Shown here: in pieces, positions 35,628 to 45,680 of the stretch | How positions within the stretch are numbered: the stretch's first letter is position 1 | Layout: the number at the start of each line of letters is the position of its first letter | NCBI GenBank assembly: GCA_019418235.1 | Contig: DYCH01000033.1 | Coordinates: 1 to 52,676, forward strand | Reading direction: 5' to 3' | Source of the DNA: Sutterella sp. | Lineage (GTDB): Bacteria > Pseudomonadota > Gammaproteobacteria > Burkholderiales > Burkholderiaceae_F | Length of the DNA: 52,676 bases | Translations under genes and position numbers: made by a program | The notes under the pieces: model-generated | The model's database searches: none | What the model was told of the DNA's origin: nothing | What the model saw: only the letters and a program-made list of their open reading frames with translations

Positions 35628-38600
35628 GTGATCGATAAAAACATCAAAATTTTCGGTGCCAAACAAAACAATCTCAAAAACCTTGATGTGGAATTTGAGA
35701 CGGGAAAAATCAGTGTGGTAACGGGTGTTTCGGGCTCAGGTAAAAGCTCCTTAGTCTTTGATACGCTCTACGCCGAAGGCCAACGTCGCTACGTTGAGAC
35801 CTTCAGTCCCTACGCACGCCAATTCTTAGACCGCATGGATCGCCCGCAGGTCGACCGCATTGAAGGCGTGCCGCCCGCCATTGCCATTGACCAAACGAAC
35901 CCCGTTCGTACGTCACGCTCCACGGTCGGCACCATGACCGAAATTAACGATCACTTAAAACTTCTTTTTTCCAGAGAAGCCCATCTCTTTTGCAAAGACT
36001 GCGGACGCAAAATTGAAGCCGACACGCCTCAAACCGCTTGGAAAAAAATAAGAGACCTCTCAGCGATCAACAACGATCCTCGTCTCTACTTCACGTTTGC
36101 GGTAACAGTGCCTGAGAACATGGGGTTTGACGAAGTCAAACAAACGTTGGCTGCACAAGGTTTCACGAAGCTCTATCACGAAGAAGAAACGAAAGACCGC
36201 ACATTAGAAGTCGTGGCTGATCGCTTCCGAGCCAGCAAAACGGATAAGACGCGTGCCATTGAAGCGTTGGAGACGTGTTTTAAGTTCGGAAAAGGTTATG
36301 TGACGGTTTATGCGCAAACAGAAGAGCAAGAAAAAGCCTGGCGCTTTACCAATCAATTGGCGTGTCCGGATTGCGGTATTCATTACGCCAAACCCACGGA
36401 TGCGACCTTTAGTTTTAACTCTCCGTTAGGGGCGTGTGAAACGTGCCGGGGTTTTGGTCGTGTGATTGGTGTGGATTATGACTTGGTAATTCCCGATCAA
36501 AGTCTTTCGTTAAACGAAGGTGCGATTAAACCTTGGAACACCAAAACCAACGAAATCTGCTTAAAAGAAATGAAGCAGTACGCCAAACGTGATGGTATTC
36601 GTTTGGATGTACCGTTTAAAGACTTAACGCCTGAAGAACAAAGCTGGGTCATCAATGGGGAACCCAAATGGAAAGGCAAGTGGTCAACGCAGTGGTATGG
36701 TGTCAAGCACTTTTTTGAGTGGTTGGAGTCTAAGGCCTACAAGATGCACGTTCGCGTCTTATTGTCTCGCTACCGTAACTACCAAGAGTGTCCGGCTTGC
36801 CACGGTGCTCGCTTAAAACCCGAAGCCCTTTTGTGGCGCGTGGGTAGCCAAAAGGCAACGGAAGTCGCTCTAGAAGGTTTGGACTTTAAGCGCCATAAAC
36901 CTGTTGGTGTGAAGTGGACGGATGCGCAACTAAACGCCATGCCGGGATTGAATCTCTATGACCTCATGCGCTTGCCGCTCTCACGCCTTTTGACCTTCTT
37001 TGAAGCGATGAAGGCTGAAAGCACAATGGATGAAGCTGGTGTCATGGTGACAGAAGAAATTCTGACGCGCCTTCATTACTTGGTTGACGTGGGTGTCGGC
37101 TACTTAACACTTGAGCGCCAAAGCCGCACGTTATCGGGCGGCGAAGTGCAACGCGTTAACCTCACAACGGCTTTAGGCACGTCGCTCGTTAACACCCTCT
37201 TTGTGCTTGATGAACCTTCAATCGGTCTGCATCCCCGTGACATGGATCGCATCAATCGTGTGATGACGCGATTGCGTGACAGTGGCAACACGTTGGTGGT
37301 GGTTGAACACGACCCCCAAGTGATGCTTGCGGCCGACCAAATTTTCGATATGGGCCCGGGGCCCGGTGAGAAAGGCGGTCAAGTGGTCTTTAACGGGACA
37401 CCTGCGGATCTCATGAAGGCCGATACCTTAACGGGTCGTTATTTAAGTGGCCGTCAGCGCATCTCTACCGAGCACGAAAAGCGCTCCATTGATCAAAGCA
37501 AAGCCATTGAATTAAAGGGTGTCTCGGCTCATAACTTAAAAGCCATTGACGTGCGCTTCCCCTTGGGTGTCTTAAACGTCGTAACGGGGGTTTCAGGTTC
37601 CGGGAAATCGACCTTGATTCAAAACGTTTTGGTCCCGGCCCTTTTAAAAGCCAAGGGTGAACCCACGGAAGCACCGGGCGCTTTTAAAGCGATTGAAGGT
37701 GCCGAACTTATTGATTCAGTGCAATTTGTGGATCAGTCCCCTATTGGGAAGACGACACGCTCCAATCCTGCTAGTTACGTTGGGGCGTTTGACGCGATTC
37801 GCACGATCTTCGCCCAAACGGATGCTTCCAAAGCCCGTGAATACAAACCCGGCACCTTTAGCTTCAATTCGGGCGATGGTCGCTGCCCCGTTTGTGGCGG
37901 TAACGGTTTTGAACACATTGAAATGCAGTTCTTGTCGGACGTCTATTTGCGATGCTCGGCCTGTAACGGCTCTCGCTACCGTCCCGAGATTTTAGAAATC
38001 ACGGTGGAGCGCCATGGGAAAGAACTCAATATTGCTGAAGTTTTGAATTTGTCCGTATCAGAAGCTTGTGAATTCTTTAGTGAAGATAAGGCCGTGTTGG
38101 CACGTCTCGAGCCCTTGCGTAAAGTGGGCTTGGACTATCTCAAACTCGGTCAACCCGTTCCCACTTTGTCGGGTGGCGAAGCACAACGCTTAAAGATTGC
38201 GGGCTTTTTAGCCGAGAAGAATTCCCAAGCAAAGAAAAACGATCTCTTTATCTTTGACGAACCCACAACAGGTTTGCACTTTGATGACATTGAAAAACTC
38301 ATGCAATCGCTGCAAGAGTTGGTCGATCGTGGCAACACCGCCATCATCATTGAACACAATCTCGATGTCATTAACTGCGCTGACTGGGTCGTGGACTTGG
38401 GACCCGAAGGGGGTGAATTAGGAGGCTCGGTGGTCGTTGAAGGTCCGCTTGATGCGCTTTTGAGTCACCCCACCTCTTACACGGGTAAAGCCTTGATGGC
38501 TTATCGTAAAACGCTCTCTCAAAAGGTGTTCTCGCCCTACTTTACAAGTGACGCACCCACCACCAACGCCCAAACCATCTCGGTGCCCGATGCCATCATG

Positions 38601-41156
38601 ATTAAGGGCGCGAAAGAGCATAACCTTAAAAACATTTCCGTTGATATTCCTCACGGGAAATTCACGGTGGTGACAGGCGCTTCGGGTTCCGGCAAATCGA
38701 CGCTAGCCTTTGACATTGTCTTTAAAGAAGGTCAACGCCGCTACCTTGAATCCTTAAACGCCTATGCGCGTAGCATCGTGCAACCGGCCAGTAAACCCGA
38801 TGTCGATAGCATCGTGGGGATTGCTCCGACGGTTGCCATTGAACAGCGAACCTCTCGCGGTGGTCGTAAGTCAACCGTGGCGACCATGACCGAGCTCTAT
38901 CACTTCTTGCGTCTTTTGTACGTCAAGCTCGGTCACCAATTCTGCCCCGATTGCGACGTTGAAGTCGCCCCTAAATCGTTTGAGACGATTTTCTCTGAAG
39001 TGTTGTCGGACTATAAGGGACAAGCGCTTTGGGTCATGGCACCGTTGGTGATGAAGCGTAAAGGGATTTATACCGACCTTGCCAAATGGGCCAACAAAAA
39101 GGGTTATGGCCAATTGCGTGTGGACGGCAAATTTGTATCAACGGAAAAGTTCCCCAAACTCGCCCGCTACAAAGACCACACCATTGAGTTACCCGTAGGA
39201 CAGATTGATGTAACGAGCGACGATGAAAAAACGCTCAAGCGTCTCTTACAAGAAGCAATCACGATCGGTAAGGGCGTCCTTACGATTTTGGACGAAGAAG
39301 GAAAAGAGCGAATCTTTTCCACGCACCGCTCTTGCCCCATTTGCGGTCGCAGTTTCCCGGAATTGGACCCCCGTCTTTTCTCCTACAACTCTTCCATGGG
39401 TTGGTGCCCGACCTGCTTTGGTACCGGCCAATTAATCGATGGGTTTGATGAAACCGCCAGTGGCGAAGAGCGCACTTGGGCCGATGCCGCCGCCAAACCT
39501 TGTCCGGCCTGCCACGGTGAGCGCTTAAATGAAGTCGCCCGCAGTGTTCGCTTTGCCGGGAAAAACATTGCGCAAATTGCGCATTTCACGGTCTCTGAAG
39601 CACGTGTCTTTTTTGACCGTCTGAAACTTAAAGGTCGTGATGCCGACATTGCCGAAGATGCACTAAAAGAAATTCGCTTACGGCTCGCTTTCTTAGAAGA
39701 AGTGGGCTTAGGCTATTTAACGCTTGATCGCTCGGCACCCTCATTGTCAGGCGGTGAAGCCCAACGCATTCGCTTAGCGAGCCAATTGGGCTCCAATCTT
39801 CAAGGCGTGTGCTACATCTTGGATGAACCCACGATTGGTTTGCACCCCAGAGACAACCGTCTTTTGTTGGACGCCATGAAGATGCTCACACAAAAAGGCA
39901 ATACGCTTTTAGTGGTCGAGCACGATGAAGACACGATCCGAGAAGCCGATTACGTCATTGACGTGGGGCCCGGTGCCGGTGTGCGTGGCGGTCAAATCAT
40001 TGCCAAGGGCACGATTGACGATATTGTGAAGGATGAAAAATCTTTGACCGGTCGTTATTTGCGTGAACCCATCCCTCACACCTTTAAACCAAAGCGCACC
40101 GTGGACGATGAAACGCATTGGCTCACGGTTAATCACCCGCATTTAAATAATTTAAAGGCTGACGCCGTCAAGATCCCGCTGGAGCGCTTAACAGTGCTCA
40201 CTGGGGTCTCGGGATCCGGTAAGAGTAGTTTTGCCCGTGGGGTTTTGTTGAAAGCCTTAAGCGATTCCATCTCTCAAAAGAAACCTTACGAAGGAGAGCT
40301 TTGCGAAAGCATCGAAGGCACGCAATGGGTTGATCGCGTATTGGAAGTCGACCAAACGCCCATTGGTAAAACGCCACGGTCATGTCCTGCCACCTACGTG
40401 GGCTTTTTGGATACCATCCGCAAAATCTATGCAGAAACCAATGAAGCGCGAGCTCGGGGGTATAACGCCTCACGTTTCTCCTTTAACGTCAAGGGCGGTC
40501 GTTGCGAGCACTGTGAAGGTCAAGGCCTTCGCACCATCGAAATGAACTTTTTACCGGACGTGAAGGTGCCCTGCGAAGTCTGTGGCGGCATGCGCTACAA
40601 CACCGAAACCCAAGAAGTGCTCTGGAAGGGGCAATCCATTGGCGAGACGCTTGCGATGGAAATTGACGATGCGGTGGAATTTTTCACGACACAAAGTTCT
40701 GTTGCTCACGCCTTAAAACTCATGCAAGACGTGGGATTGGGGTATTTGAGTCTCGGTCAACCTTCCCCCACATTATCAGGCGGTGAAGCGCAACGCATTA
40801 AGCTTGTCACGGAACTTATCAAAGCCCGAGACGATGTAACGCGTCGCGGCTATCGTGCTCCCAAGACCCTCTACATCTTGGATGAACCCACCGTGGGGCT
40901 TCATATGGCTGACGTTGAAAAACTCATTGCCGTGTTGCATCGCTTGGTTGATGCCGGTAACACCGTGGTTGTGATTGAACACAACTTGGACGTGATGGCA
41001 CAAGCCGACTGGATTATCGATATGGGCCCAGAAGGTGGTTATGAAGGTGGCACGGTTGTGGCCCAAGGCACGCCCGCTGACGTCATGAAGAAAAAGACCC
41101 ACACGGCCAAAGCTTTGTTGGCTTTTAAGAAGGCGCATGCGAAACTCAAAAAATAA
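35628..41156 (+). CDS. uvrA: Double-length UvrA excinuclease subunit (two UvrA units in one chain)
   Basis: 1842 residues, about twice the normal UvrA. UvrA recognises bulky DNA lesions and loads UvrB. Four Walker A motifs (residues 33-41, ~654, ~1017, ~1525; all G-x-SGSGKS) and four ABC signatures (LSGGE-x-QR near 501, 846, 1373 and 1715) are intact. Each half has the zinc modules: CPDCG...CETC and CPVCGG...CSAC in the first, CPICG...CPTC and CEHCEG...CEVC in the second. The second unit starts near residue 990 (IMIKGAKEHNLKNISVDIP). Start is GTG, with AAAAAGAGA upstream. Normal UvrA is a dimer; this chain could act as a built-in dimer. Similar fusions are known from betaproteobacteria. A terminator follows. 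Confidence 0.95.
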   Translation: MIDKNIKIFGAKQNNLKNLDVEFETGKISVVTGVSGSGKSSLVFDTLYAEGQRRYVETFSPYARQFLDRMDRPQVDRIEGVPPAIAIDQTNPVRTSRSTVGTMTEINDHLKLLFSREAHLFCKDCGRKIEADTPQTAWKKIRDLSAINNDPRLYFTFAVTVPENMGFDEVKQTLAAQGFTKLYHEEETKDRTLEVVADRFRASKTDKTRAIEALETCFKFGKGYVTVYAQTEEQEKAWRFTNQLACPDCGIHYAKPTDATFSFNSPLGACETCRGFGRVIGVDYDLVIPDQSLSLNEGAIKPWNTKTNEICLKEMKQYAKRDGIRLDVPFKDLTPEEQSWVINGEPKWKGKWSTQWYGVKHFFEWLESKAYKMHVRVLLSRYRNYQECPACHGARLKPEALLWRVGSQKATEVALEGLDFKRHKPVGVKWTDAQLNAMPGLNLYDLMRLPLSRLLTFFEAMKAESTMDEAGVMVTEEILTRLHYLVDVGVGYLTLERQSRTLSGGEVQRVNLTTALGTSLVNTLFVLDEPSIGLHPRDMDRINRVMTRLRDSGNTLVVVEHDPQVMLAADQIFDMGPGPGEKGGQVVFNGTPADLMKADTLTGRYLSGRQRISTEHEKRSIDQSKAIELKGVSAHNLKAIDVRFPLGVLNVVTGVSGSGKSTLIQNVLVPALLKAKGEPTEAPGAFKAIEGAELIDSVQFVDQSPIGKTTRSNPASYVGAFDAIRTIFAQTDASKAREYKPGTFSFNSGDGRCPVCGGNGFEHIEMQFLSDVYLRCSACNGSRYRPEILEITVERHGKELNIAEVLNLSVSEACEFFSEDKAVLARLEPLRKVGLDYLKLGQPVPTLSGGEAQRLKIAGFLAEKNSQAKKNDLFIFDEPTTGLHFDDIEKLMQSLQELVDRGNTAIIIEHNLDVINCADWVVDLGPEGGELGGSVVVEGPLDALLSHPTSYTGKALMAYRKTLSQKVFSPYFTSDAPTTNAQTISVPDAIMIKGAKEHNLKNISVDIPHGKFTVVTGASGSGKSTLAFDIVFKEGQRRYLESLNAYARSIVQPASKPDVDSIVGIAPTVAIEQRTSRGGRKSTVATMTELYHFLRLLYVKLGHQFCPDCDVEVAPKSFETIFSEVLSDYKGQALWVMAPLVMKRKGIYTDLAKWANKKGYGQLRVDGKFVSTEKFPKLARYKDHTIELPVGQIDVTSDDEKTLKRLLQEAITIGKGVLTILDEEGKERIFSTHRSCPICGRSFPELDPRLFSYNSSMGWCPTCFGTGQLIDGFDETASGEERTWADAAAKPCPACHGERLNEVARSVRFAGKNIAQIAHFTVSEARVFFDRLKLKGRDADIAEDALKEIRLRLAFLEEVGLGYLTLDRSAPSLSGGEAQRIRLASQLGSNLQGVCYILDEPTIGLHPRDNRLLLDAMKMLTQKGNTLLVVEHDEDTIREADYVIDVGPGAGVRGGQIIAKGTIDDIVKDEKSLTGRYLREPIPHTFKPKRTVDDETHWLTVNHPHLNNLKADAVKIPLERLTVLTGVSGSGKSSFARGVLLKALSDSISQKKPYEGELCESIEGTQWVDRVLEVDQTPIGKTPRSCPATYVGFLDTIRKIYAETNEARARGYNASRFSFNVKGGRCEHCEGQGLRTIEMNFLPDVKVPCEVCGGMRYNTETQEVLWKGQSIGETLAMEIDDAVEFFTTQSSVAHALKLMQDVGLGYLSLGQPSPTLSGGEAQRIKLVTELIKARDDVTRRGYRAPKTLYILDEPTVGLHMADVEKLIAVLHRLVDAGNTVVVIEHNLDVMAQADWIIDMGPEGGYEGGTVVAQGTPADVMKKKTHTAKALLAFKKAHAKLKK

Positions 41157-41174
41157 TTTTTAATGAATTTAAAA

Positions 41175-41215
41175 ATGCCTCCGAAATCGCTTTGATTTTG
41201 GAGGCTATTTTTTGG
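41175..41215 (+). terminator. Rho-independent terminator after uvrA
   Basis: GCCTCCGAAATC/GATTTTGGAGGC stem with 5-base loop and TATTTTTT tail, also usable in part by the convergent tonB operon. Confidence 0.88.
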
Positions 41216-41220
41216 GTAAA

Positions 41221-41964
41221 TTAATTGAGGTCGTAGTTAACCGGCACAACAAGCGTCATGGCTGACGTGGCCCTCGTACGCACATCTTTAAGATGCTTTG
41301 CCGCTTGCAAAGTAGCGCGGCGCAAGAGCGGATGACCACCCTTTTGAAGGTTAATCTCACCCACAGAACCATCGGCATTGATCGCCACTTGCAACATCAC
41401 GCGACCTTCTAAGCCTTGAGAACGGGCTCTTTCCGGGTAGCGTTTGTAGCGTTCAATCACTTCAATGATTTCATTGAAAACAATCTGAGTTTCAGTGACG
41501 GTCTTGGCAGCACCAGTCGCTTTCGGAGCCACCGTTGCACCCCCGGCACTTTTTACGGGTTGAACCTTGGGTTTGGGCTTAGGTTTTGGTTCCGGTTTGG
41601 GCTCAGGCTTTTTCTTTTCCGGTTCTTTGACTTTAGGGGGTTCAGGCTTTTCAACCAAAACACTCCAAGAGCTCTCGGGAATCGTCATCATCACCCAATC
41701 AGGTTCGATGCGCAAAGGTTCACGCTTTAAATCCACCTTTTTATTTGGCATCTCGACTTGCTGCATGGCGATACGCTGATTTAAAAGCGCAATCTTCTCC
41801 GGCACGTGCACAAATAAAAATAACCCCAACACCACGGTCGCCACTGTCGTGAGAACCTTGGATTTACGGGACGCATCGCGCTCCTCAGGCGATCGAAACT
41901 CACTTCGACCGAGACCCTTGGCACGAAAACGACCGGTAATGGGGCAACGTCGGATTTCTTTCAT
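41221..41964 (-). CDS. tonB: TonB energy-transducing protein, first system
   Basis: 247 residues. An unusually long cytoplasmic N-terminus (about 35 residues) precedes the membrane helix (VLTTVATVVLGLFLFVHV). Residues ~105-140 are a Pro-Lys-Glu-rich spacer (PEPKPEPKPKPKP), which spans the periplasm. The C-terminal domain has the YPERARSQGLEGRVMLQVAINADGSVGEI motif that contacts receptor TonB boxes. The ATG overlaps the exbD stop by 4 bases (ATGA). Third gene of exbB-exbD-tonB, downstream of the receptor gene at 43144. Confidence 0.93.
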   Translation of the reverse strand: MKEIRRCPITGRFRAKGLGRSEFRSPEERDASRKSKVLTTVATVVLGLFLFVHVPEKIALLNQRIAMQQVEMPNKKVDLKREPLRIEPDWVMMTIPESSWSVLVEKPEPPKVKEPEKKKPEPKPEPKPKPKPKVQPVKSAGGATVAPKATGAAKTVTETQIVFNEIIEVIERYKRYPERARSQGLEGRVMLQVAINADGSVGEINLQKGGHPLLRRATLQAAKHLKDVRTRATSAMTLVVPVNYDLN

Positions 41965-42365
41965 CGTTGAGCTTGGGTGCTGATCACAAAGCGCCCTTCA
42001 TTCTTACTCTTGGCTAAATCCACCAAAGGCACAAAGGTATCAAAGGCGGCTTTACCATCCATATGAATGTTTAAAACGGCTTTTTCCGTTGAAACCAAAA
42101 CCGCTTCAATGGCTTTGATATCCGTCTTTTTCCCATCCATCATGTATTGACCATCTGCCGTCACAAAAACACTCACCTGACGGTCAGCTTTCGTGACTTG
42201 CGCCGTTTGACTCTCGGGCAAAATGACTTCCAACACAGGGCGTGAAAAACTCATCGTTAACACAAAGAAAATGATGAGCGTAAACAAGCAGTCAATCAGG
42301 GGCGTTAAGTCGATTTGGGGCTCTTCATCTAAGGGAGAGCCACCTGCGTCCAATGGGCTATTCAT
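41961..42365 (-). CDS. exbD: ExbD/TolR family biopolymer transporter, first system
   Basis: 134 residues with one N-terminal membrane helix (LIDCLFTLIIFFVLTMSF) carrying the conserved Asp in PLIDCLF, and a periplasmic domain (VFVTADGQYMMDGK). Together with ExbB it uses proton flow to energise TonB. Overlaps exbB by 8 bases and tonB by 4, showing tight coupling. Confidence 0.94.
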   Translation of the reverse strand: MNSPLDAGGSPLDEEPQIDLTPLIDCLFTLIIFFVLTMSFSRPVLEVILPESQTAQVTKADRQVSVFVTADGQYMMDGKKTDIKAIEAVLVSTEKAVLNIHMDGKAAFDTFVPLVDLAKSKNEGRFVISTQAQR

Positions 42366-43017
42366 GGCCGTGCCCCTCAGGCATGTCTTCAGACTTTAAC
42401 AATTGAGCGTGCTCTTTCTTTAACTTCTTAACGACCTTTAAAGCGCGGTAGCAGTGTTCAACCGCTTCAATGTGCATGCCTCTAAACTTCATCACCAAAG
42501 CGTAGTAAACCATCATGGTCGGAATGGCGATGCAAAGACCCATCACGGTGGTGATCAAGGCTTGCCAAATACCACCGGCCAACGTATCGGCATCGGGCAT
42601 TTGCGTAAAAGAGAGCGATTGGAAGACTTCCACCATACCGAAAACGGTACCCAAAAGACCCAAAAGCGGAGAGATAACGCTAATGACTTTCAGCCAAATA
42701 AGACCGTTATTGACGCGCTTGAAATTGCGGTGGAACAAGTAAGCGACTTCGCCTCGGATGTTATCGCTATGAGCGGCTTGAGAGACCACAATGTCGTAGA
42801 CAATGCGAATCAAGGGATTGGCATTTTCACGATCGAGATCTCGCAAGCATTGGCTCTTACCCTTTTCAATATCCAGAAAATCGCGACGGAAATTGTTCCA
42901 AACGCTATTGAGGTAAAGCCAAAGCCAAATGGCGCGATAGATGGCGTAGATTCCCAAAAAAATCAAAGCCACGCCCGCAGGACCAATCAGTTGATAACTC
43001 GAAGCAATCGTTTCCAT
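42358..43017 (-). CDS. exbB: ExbB/TolQ/MotA family proton channel, first system
   Basis: 219 residues with three membrane helices (near 10-30, 108-130, 150-175). Typical VISPLLGLLGTVFGMVEVFQSL and GGIWQALITTVMGLCIAIPTM motifs mark helices 2 and 3. First gene of the exbB-exbD-tonB unit. The ribosome site is weak (GAGTGAATAAGTAA). Promoter not identified; it may be co-transcribed with the upstream receptor past the hairpins at 43049-43123. Confidence 0.94.
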   Translation of the reverse strand: METIASSYQLIGPAGVALIFLGIYAIYRAIWLWLYLNSVWNNFRRDFLDIEKGKSQCLRDLDRENANPLIRIVYDIVVSQAAHSDNIRGEVAYLFHRNFKRVNNGLIWLKVISVISPLLGLLGTVFGMVEVFQSLSFTQMPDADTLAGGIWQALITTVMGLCIAIPTMMVYYALVMKFRGMHIEAVEHCYRALKVVKKLKKEHAQLLKSEDMPEGHGHE

Positions 43018-43048
43018 TTACTTATTCACTCTTTTTATTAACGACAAG

Positions 43049-43123
43049 AGGCTTGTGATCGTAAAAACGCCACAAGCCCTTTGTCAGTATTTAGGTGAAA
43101 TCAAGAAAAGTCCTTGATTTCAC
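43049..43123 (-). terminator. Two hairpins between the receptor gene and exbB
   Basis: On the minus strand GTGAAATCAAG/CTTGATTTCAC (43094-43122) and then AGGGCTTGTG/CACAAGCCT (43049-43080). Neither has a strong T tail, so they may attenuate rather than stop transcription. Confidence 0.55.
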
Positions 43124-43143
43124 GGTTGGCACACCAACATCGA

Positions 43144-45300
43144 TTAGAACGTTGCCGTGAACTTCACAGCCGCATGGCGACCCGGTTCGTACACGGTACG
43201 ATTGAAGCTGTCCATTTTACCGCCATTGTAGCGATAGAGCTTGTCACCGATGTTATAAATACCAGCATCCAAACGATAGGCCTTATCCGGACCGAAGGCG
43301 ACACCACCCGTCAAGTTATAGGTGGCAAAACCTGCGTACTTACTCGTTGACTTGGTCTTATCTTCGAAATTTAATTCTTCGCTCTTAGATTGCGTAACGA
43401 CATAAAAGTCTGCGTTCCAGTCAGCATTCATGGCAGTTGTGAAGTAACGAACCCCCACGCGAGCGGCAGCCTTAGGCGTACCGGTCTTCTTAGTGGAAAC
43501 TCCCTTGTTATTGTCGTATTCGCGTTCCATTAAAGTAATAGTCGTATACGGTTCAAAGTCGCCTAAACGAATACTGGACTCCAATTCAAATCCAAGGGTT
43601 TTCGCTTTTGCAATGTTCTCATACTTAAATTTAGGAAGCGTTGCTTGTCCGACATCTACTGCAGTGATGTAATTATCAGCTTCACTATAGAACACAGCAG
43701 CATCAACCGTTAAACCGTTTGCTTGATAACGGGCTCCGATTTCAAAGTTATCGCTAGTTTCTGGTTTTAAATTCGGGTTTGCAATAGTAATGCGACCACC
43801 CATTAAAGAATTAATGAACAATTCTTGCAAAATCGGAGCGCGATAACCTTGAGAATAATTGGCACGAAGAACAATGTTATCTAAACCGTTATAACTTAAA
43901 CCGGCATTAAATACGGCCTTTCCTTCTGAATTATCTTGATAAGGTTCGCTATTCTCCATACCCAACATCGCCAATATTGCAGGATTTGTAGATGTAGAGC
44001 TGATTGTCATTTCATTCTTTACCCATGTGTATCGAACCCCATAATTCGCAACCCAGTCTTGAGCGAAAGTGCTCTCCATTGCTGCGAAAACCGCATGACG
44101 TGTCTGCTCTCCATCATAATCGTCATCCATTCGAATCGAAACAGGATGAGGCAAAAATGGCATCTTAGTATTCATCACACTAAAACTACTGGCTTCTAAT
44201 TTATCGTGAGCTAACTCATACCCTACAATTAAGAAGTGATTGTCTGCGATGTTCCAGTCAGTTTGAACACTTAAAGCTGTTGTATCAGTTGTATTATCCG
44301 TAAAATTTTCCACATTAAGAGGTGCCTTCATTCCAGGCATCAGGGAAGACATATCTATGTTCGTATTGACATGATTATCCATCTTCTTAGCATTGCGTTC
44401 TTGAGAAACGTCAATACGCACACGACTCAACGTATCAGAGATATTCTTAAATTCGCCAAAGACAGCACCACGCGTACGCTTCCATTCTGGCACGTGCACC
44501 CAGAATTCATCGGCAGAGCTCTCTTGGTCACCACTCCAGAAGTCCAAGTCATAGTGGCTTAACGTCAAACCGATCGTCTTGTTGGGATCGATATCGTAAG
44601 ACAAGAAAGCGTCAGCGGACTTCGAATCAAATTGTGTGTGCGCAGCCTTACCAATCGGCGTATCCAAGAGGTCATAATCTTTACCAGCCACACCCAAGCG
44701 CCAGTTCCAACCATTGGAAGAACCGCTGATGCTGGCAGAACCGTCCTTACCGTCGGCAGAACCGTCGTAACCGGCAGACACCGTTGCGCTCACGGGCTTA
44801 TCAGCGCCCTTTTTCGTGATGATGTTGACAGCACCGCCAATGGCGTCAGAACCATAGAGAACAGAGGCGGGACCACGGATCACTTCAATGCGTTCAACTT
44901 GAGAAGGATCGATCAAAATCGGAGCACCCGACATGGACTTTTGTTCCGTAATGCGTTGGCCATTGACCATCACCAACGTACGGAAAGCGTCTTCACCGCG
45001 CATCGAGATACGGTCCAAACCTTGAGAACCGTCATTGCGAACACGAAGGCCAGGCACGGTCGTTTCCAATAAGTCAGCAACGCCCTTCACGGAACCGGCG
45101 CGCTTAATGTCTTCAGCGGTAATGACAGAGACCGACATATTGACATCAGCCAAAGCTTTTTCAGAACGAGAAGCCGTCACCATGACGTCTTGAGATTGAA
45201 CGACAGGGGCAGTATTGACTTGAGCCATGGCAGGAGCAGCAAAAGCAGCAGCCACAGACAAAGCCAACGTCGTACGGGATAAAAGTCCGAATTTGGACAT
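43144..45300 (-). CDS. TonB-dependent outer-membrane receptor, CirA/FepA-like
   Basis: 718 residues from the ATG at 45300; AGGAG is properly spaced for it, and a GTG two codons upstream is not preferred. Signal peptide ends at AAPAMA. The plug domain contains QDVMVTASRSEKALADVNMSVSVITAEDIKRAG, ISMRGEDAFRTLVMVNGQR and the RGPASVLYGSDAIGGAVNIITKK hallmark. The barrel ends in KFTATF with terminal Phe. Likely a siderophore, vitamin or colicin-type receptor; the ligand is not readable. It lies upstream of the first exbB-exbD-tonB set in the same direction. Confidence 0.92.
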   Translation of the reverse strand: MSKFGLLSRTTLALSVAAAFAAPAMAQVNTAPVVQSQDVMVTASRSEKALADVNMSVSVITAEDIKRAGSVKGVADLLETTVPGLRVRNDGSQGLDRISMRGEDAFRTLVMVNGQRITEQKSMSGAPILIDPSQVERIEVIRGPASVLYGSDAIGGAVNIITKKGADKPVSATVSAGYDGSADGKDGSASISGSSNGWNWRLGVAGKDYDLLDTPIGKAAHTQFDSKSADAFLSYDIDPNKTIGLTLSHYDLDFWSGDQESSADEFWVHVPEWKRTRGAVFGEFKNISDTLSRVRIDVSQERNAKKMDNHVNTNIDMSSLMPGMKAPLNVENFTDNTTDTTALSVQTDWNIADNHFLIVGYELAHDKLEASSFSVMNTKMPFLPHPVSIRMDDDYDGEQTRHAVFAAMESTFAQDWVANYGVRYTWVKNEMTISSTSTNPAILAMLGMENSEPYQDNSEGKAVFNAGLSYNGLDNIVLRANYSQGYRAPILQELFINSLMGGRITIANPNLKPETSDNFEIGARYQANGLTVDAAVFYSEADNYITAVDVGQATLPKFKYENIAKAKTLGFELESSIRLGDFEPYTTITLMEREYDNNKGVSTKKTGTPKAAARVGVRYFTTAMNADWNADFYVVTQSKSEELNFEDKTKSTSKYAGFATYNLTGGVAFGPDKAYRLDAGIYNIGDKLYRYNGGKMDSFNRTVYEPGRHAAVKFTATF

Positions 45301-45306
45301 GATCAC

Positions 45307-45680
45307 TCCTAAGAATTAAAAACACGCTCGGTTAGCTCTCCTTATTCTTAGTCGCTAAACGAACGCACTTCGACAATTTACGAATGGCAGGATTTTGTCA
45401 CAGAAGGTTTAAATTTATCTTAAGAACATTCACACTTTTGTACATTCTTGATGACTTAACGGGAAAGAGTCAGCAATCTTGCGTATTTATCAATAAAAAC
45501 AAGCACAAATTGAGAAGAAAAATGAGATATTCCACAAAACAAAATCTCGCCTCTATCGACTTTTACAATTTTCTTTCGTACCTTCAGATTCGGTTAATGA
45601 TTCTCGTTCACACTAAAAATACGTAATAACCCTAACAATAAACGTTCCCCCTCTAGTAACGTTTTTAAAAATTTAAAAAT
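45307..45680. other. Divergent control region between the two receptor genes
   Basis: 374 bp that must hold promoters in both directions. The right half contains a Fur-like site (45593-45611). The middle is AT-rich and has no convincing gene; an 80-codon frame there has no ribosome site. Confidence 0.5.
45593..45611 (+). promoter_or_regulatory. Fur-box-like sequence
   Basis: 13 of 19 bases match the Fur consensus, with AATGAT intact in the left arm and TC-TT in the right. It lies 70-88 bp upstream of the receptor gene at 45681. This supports iron-dependent repression but needs binding evidence. Confidence 0.4.
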
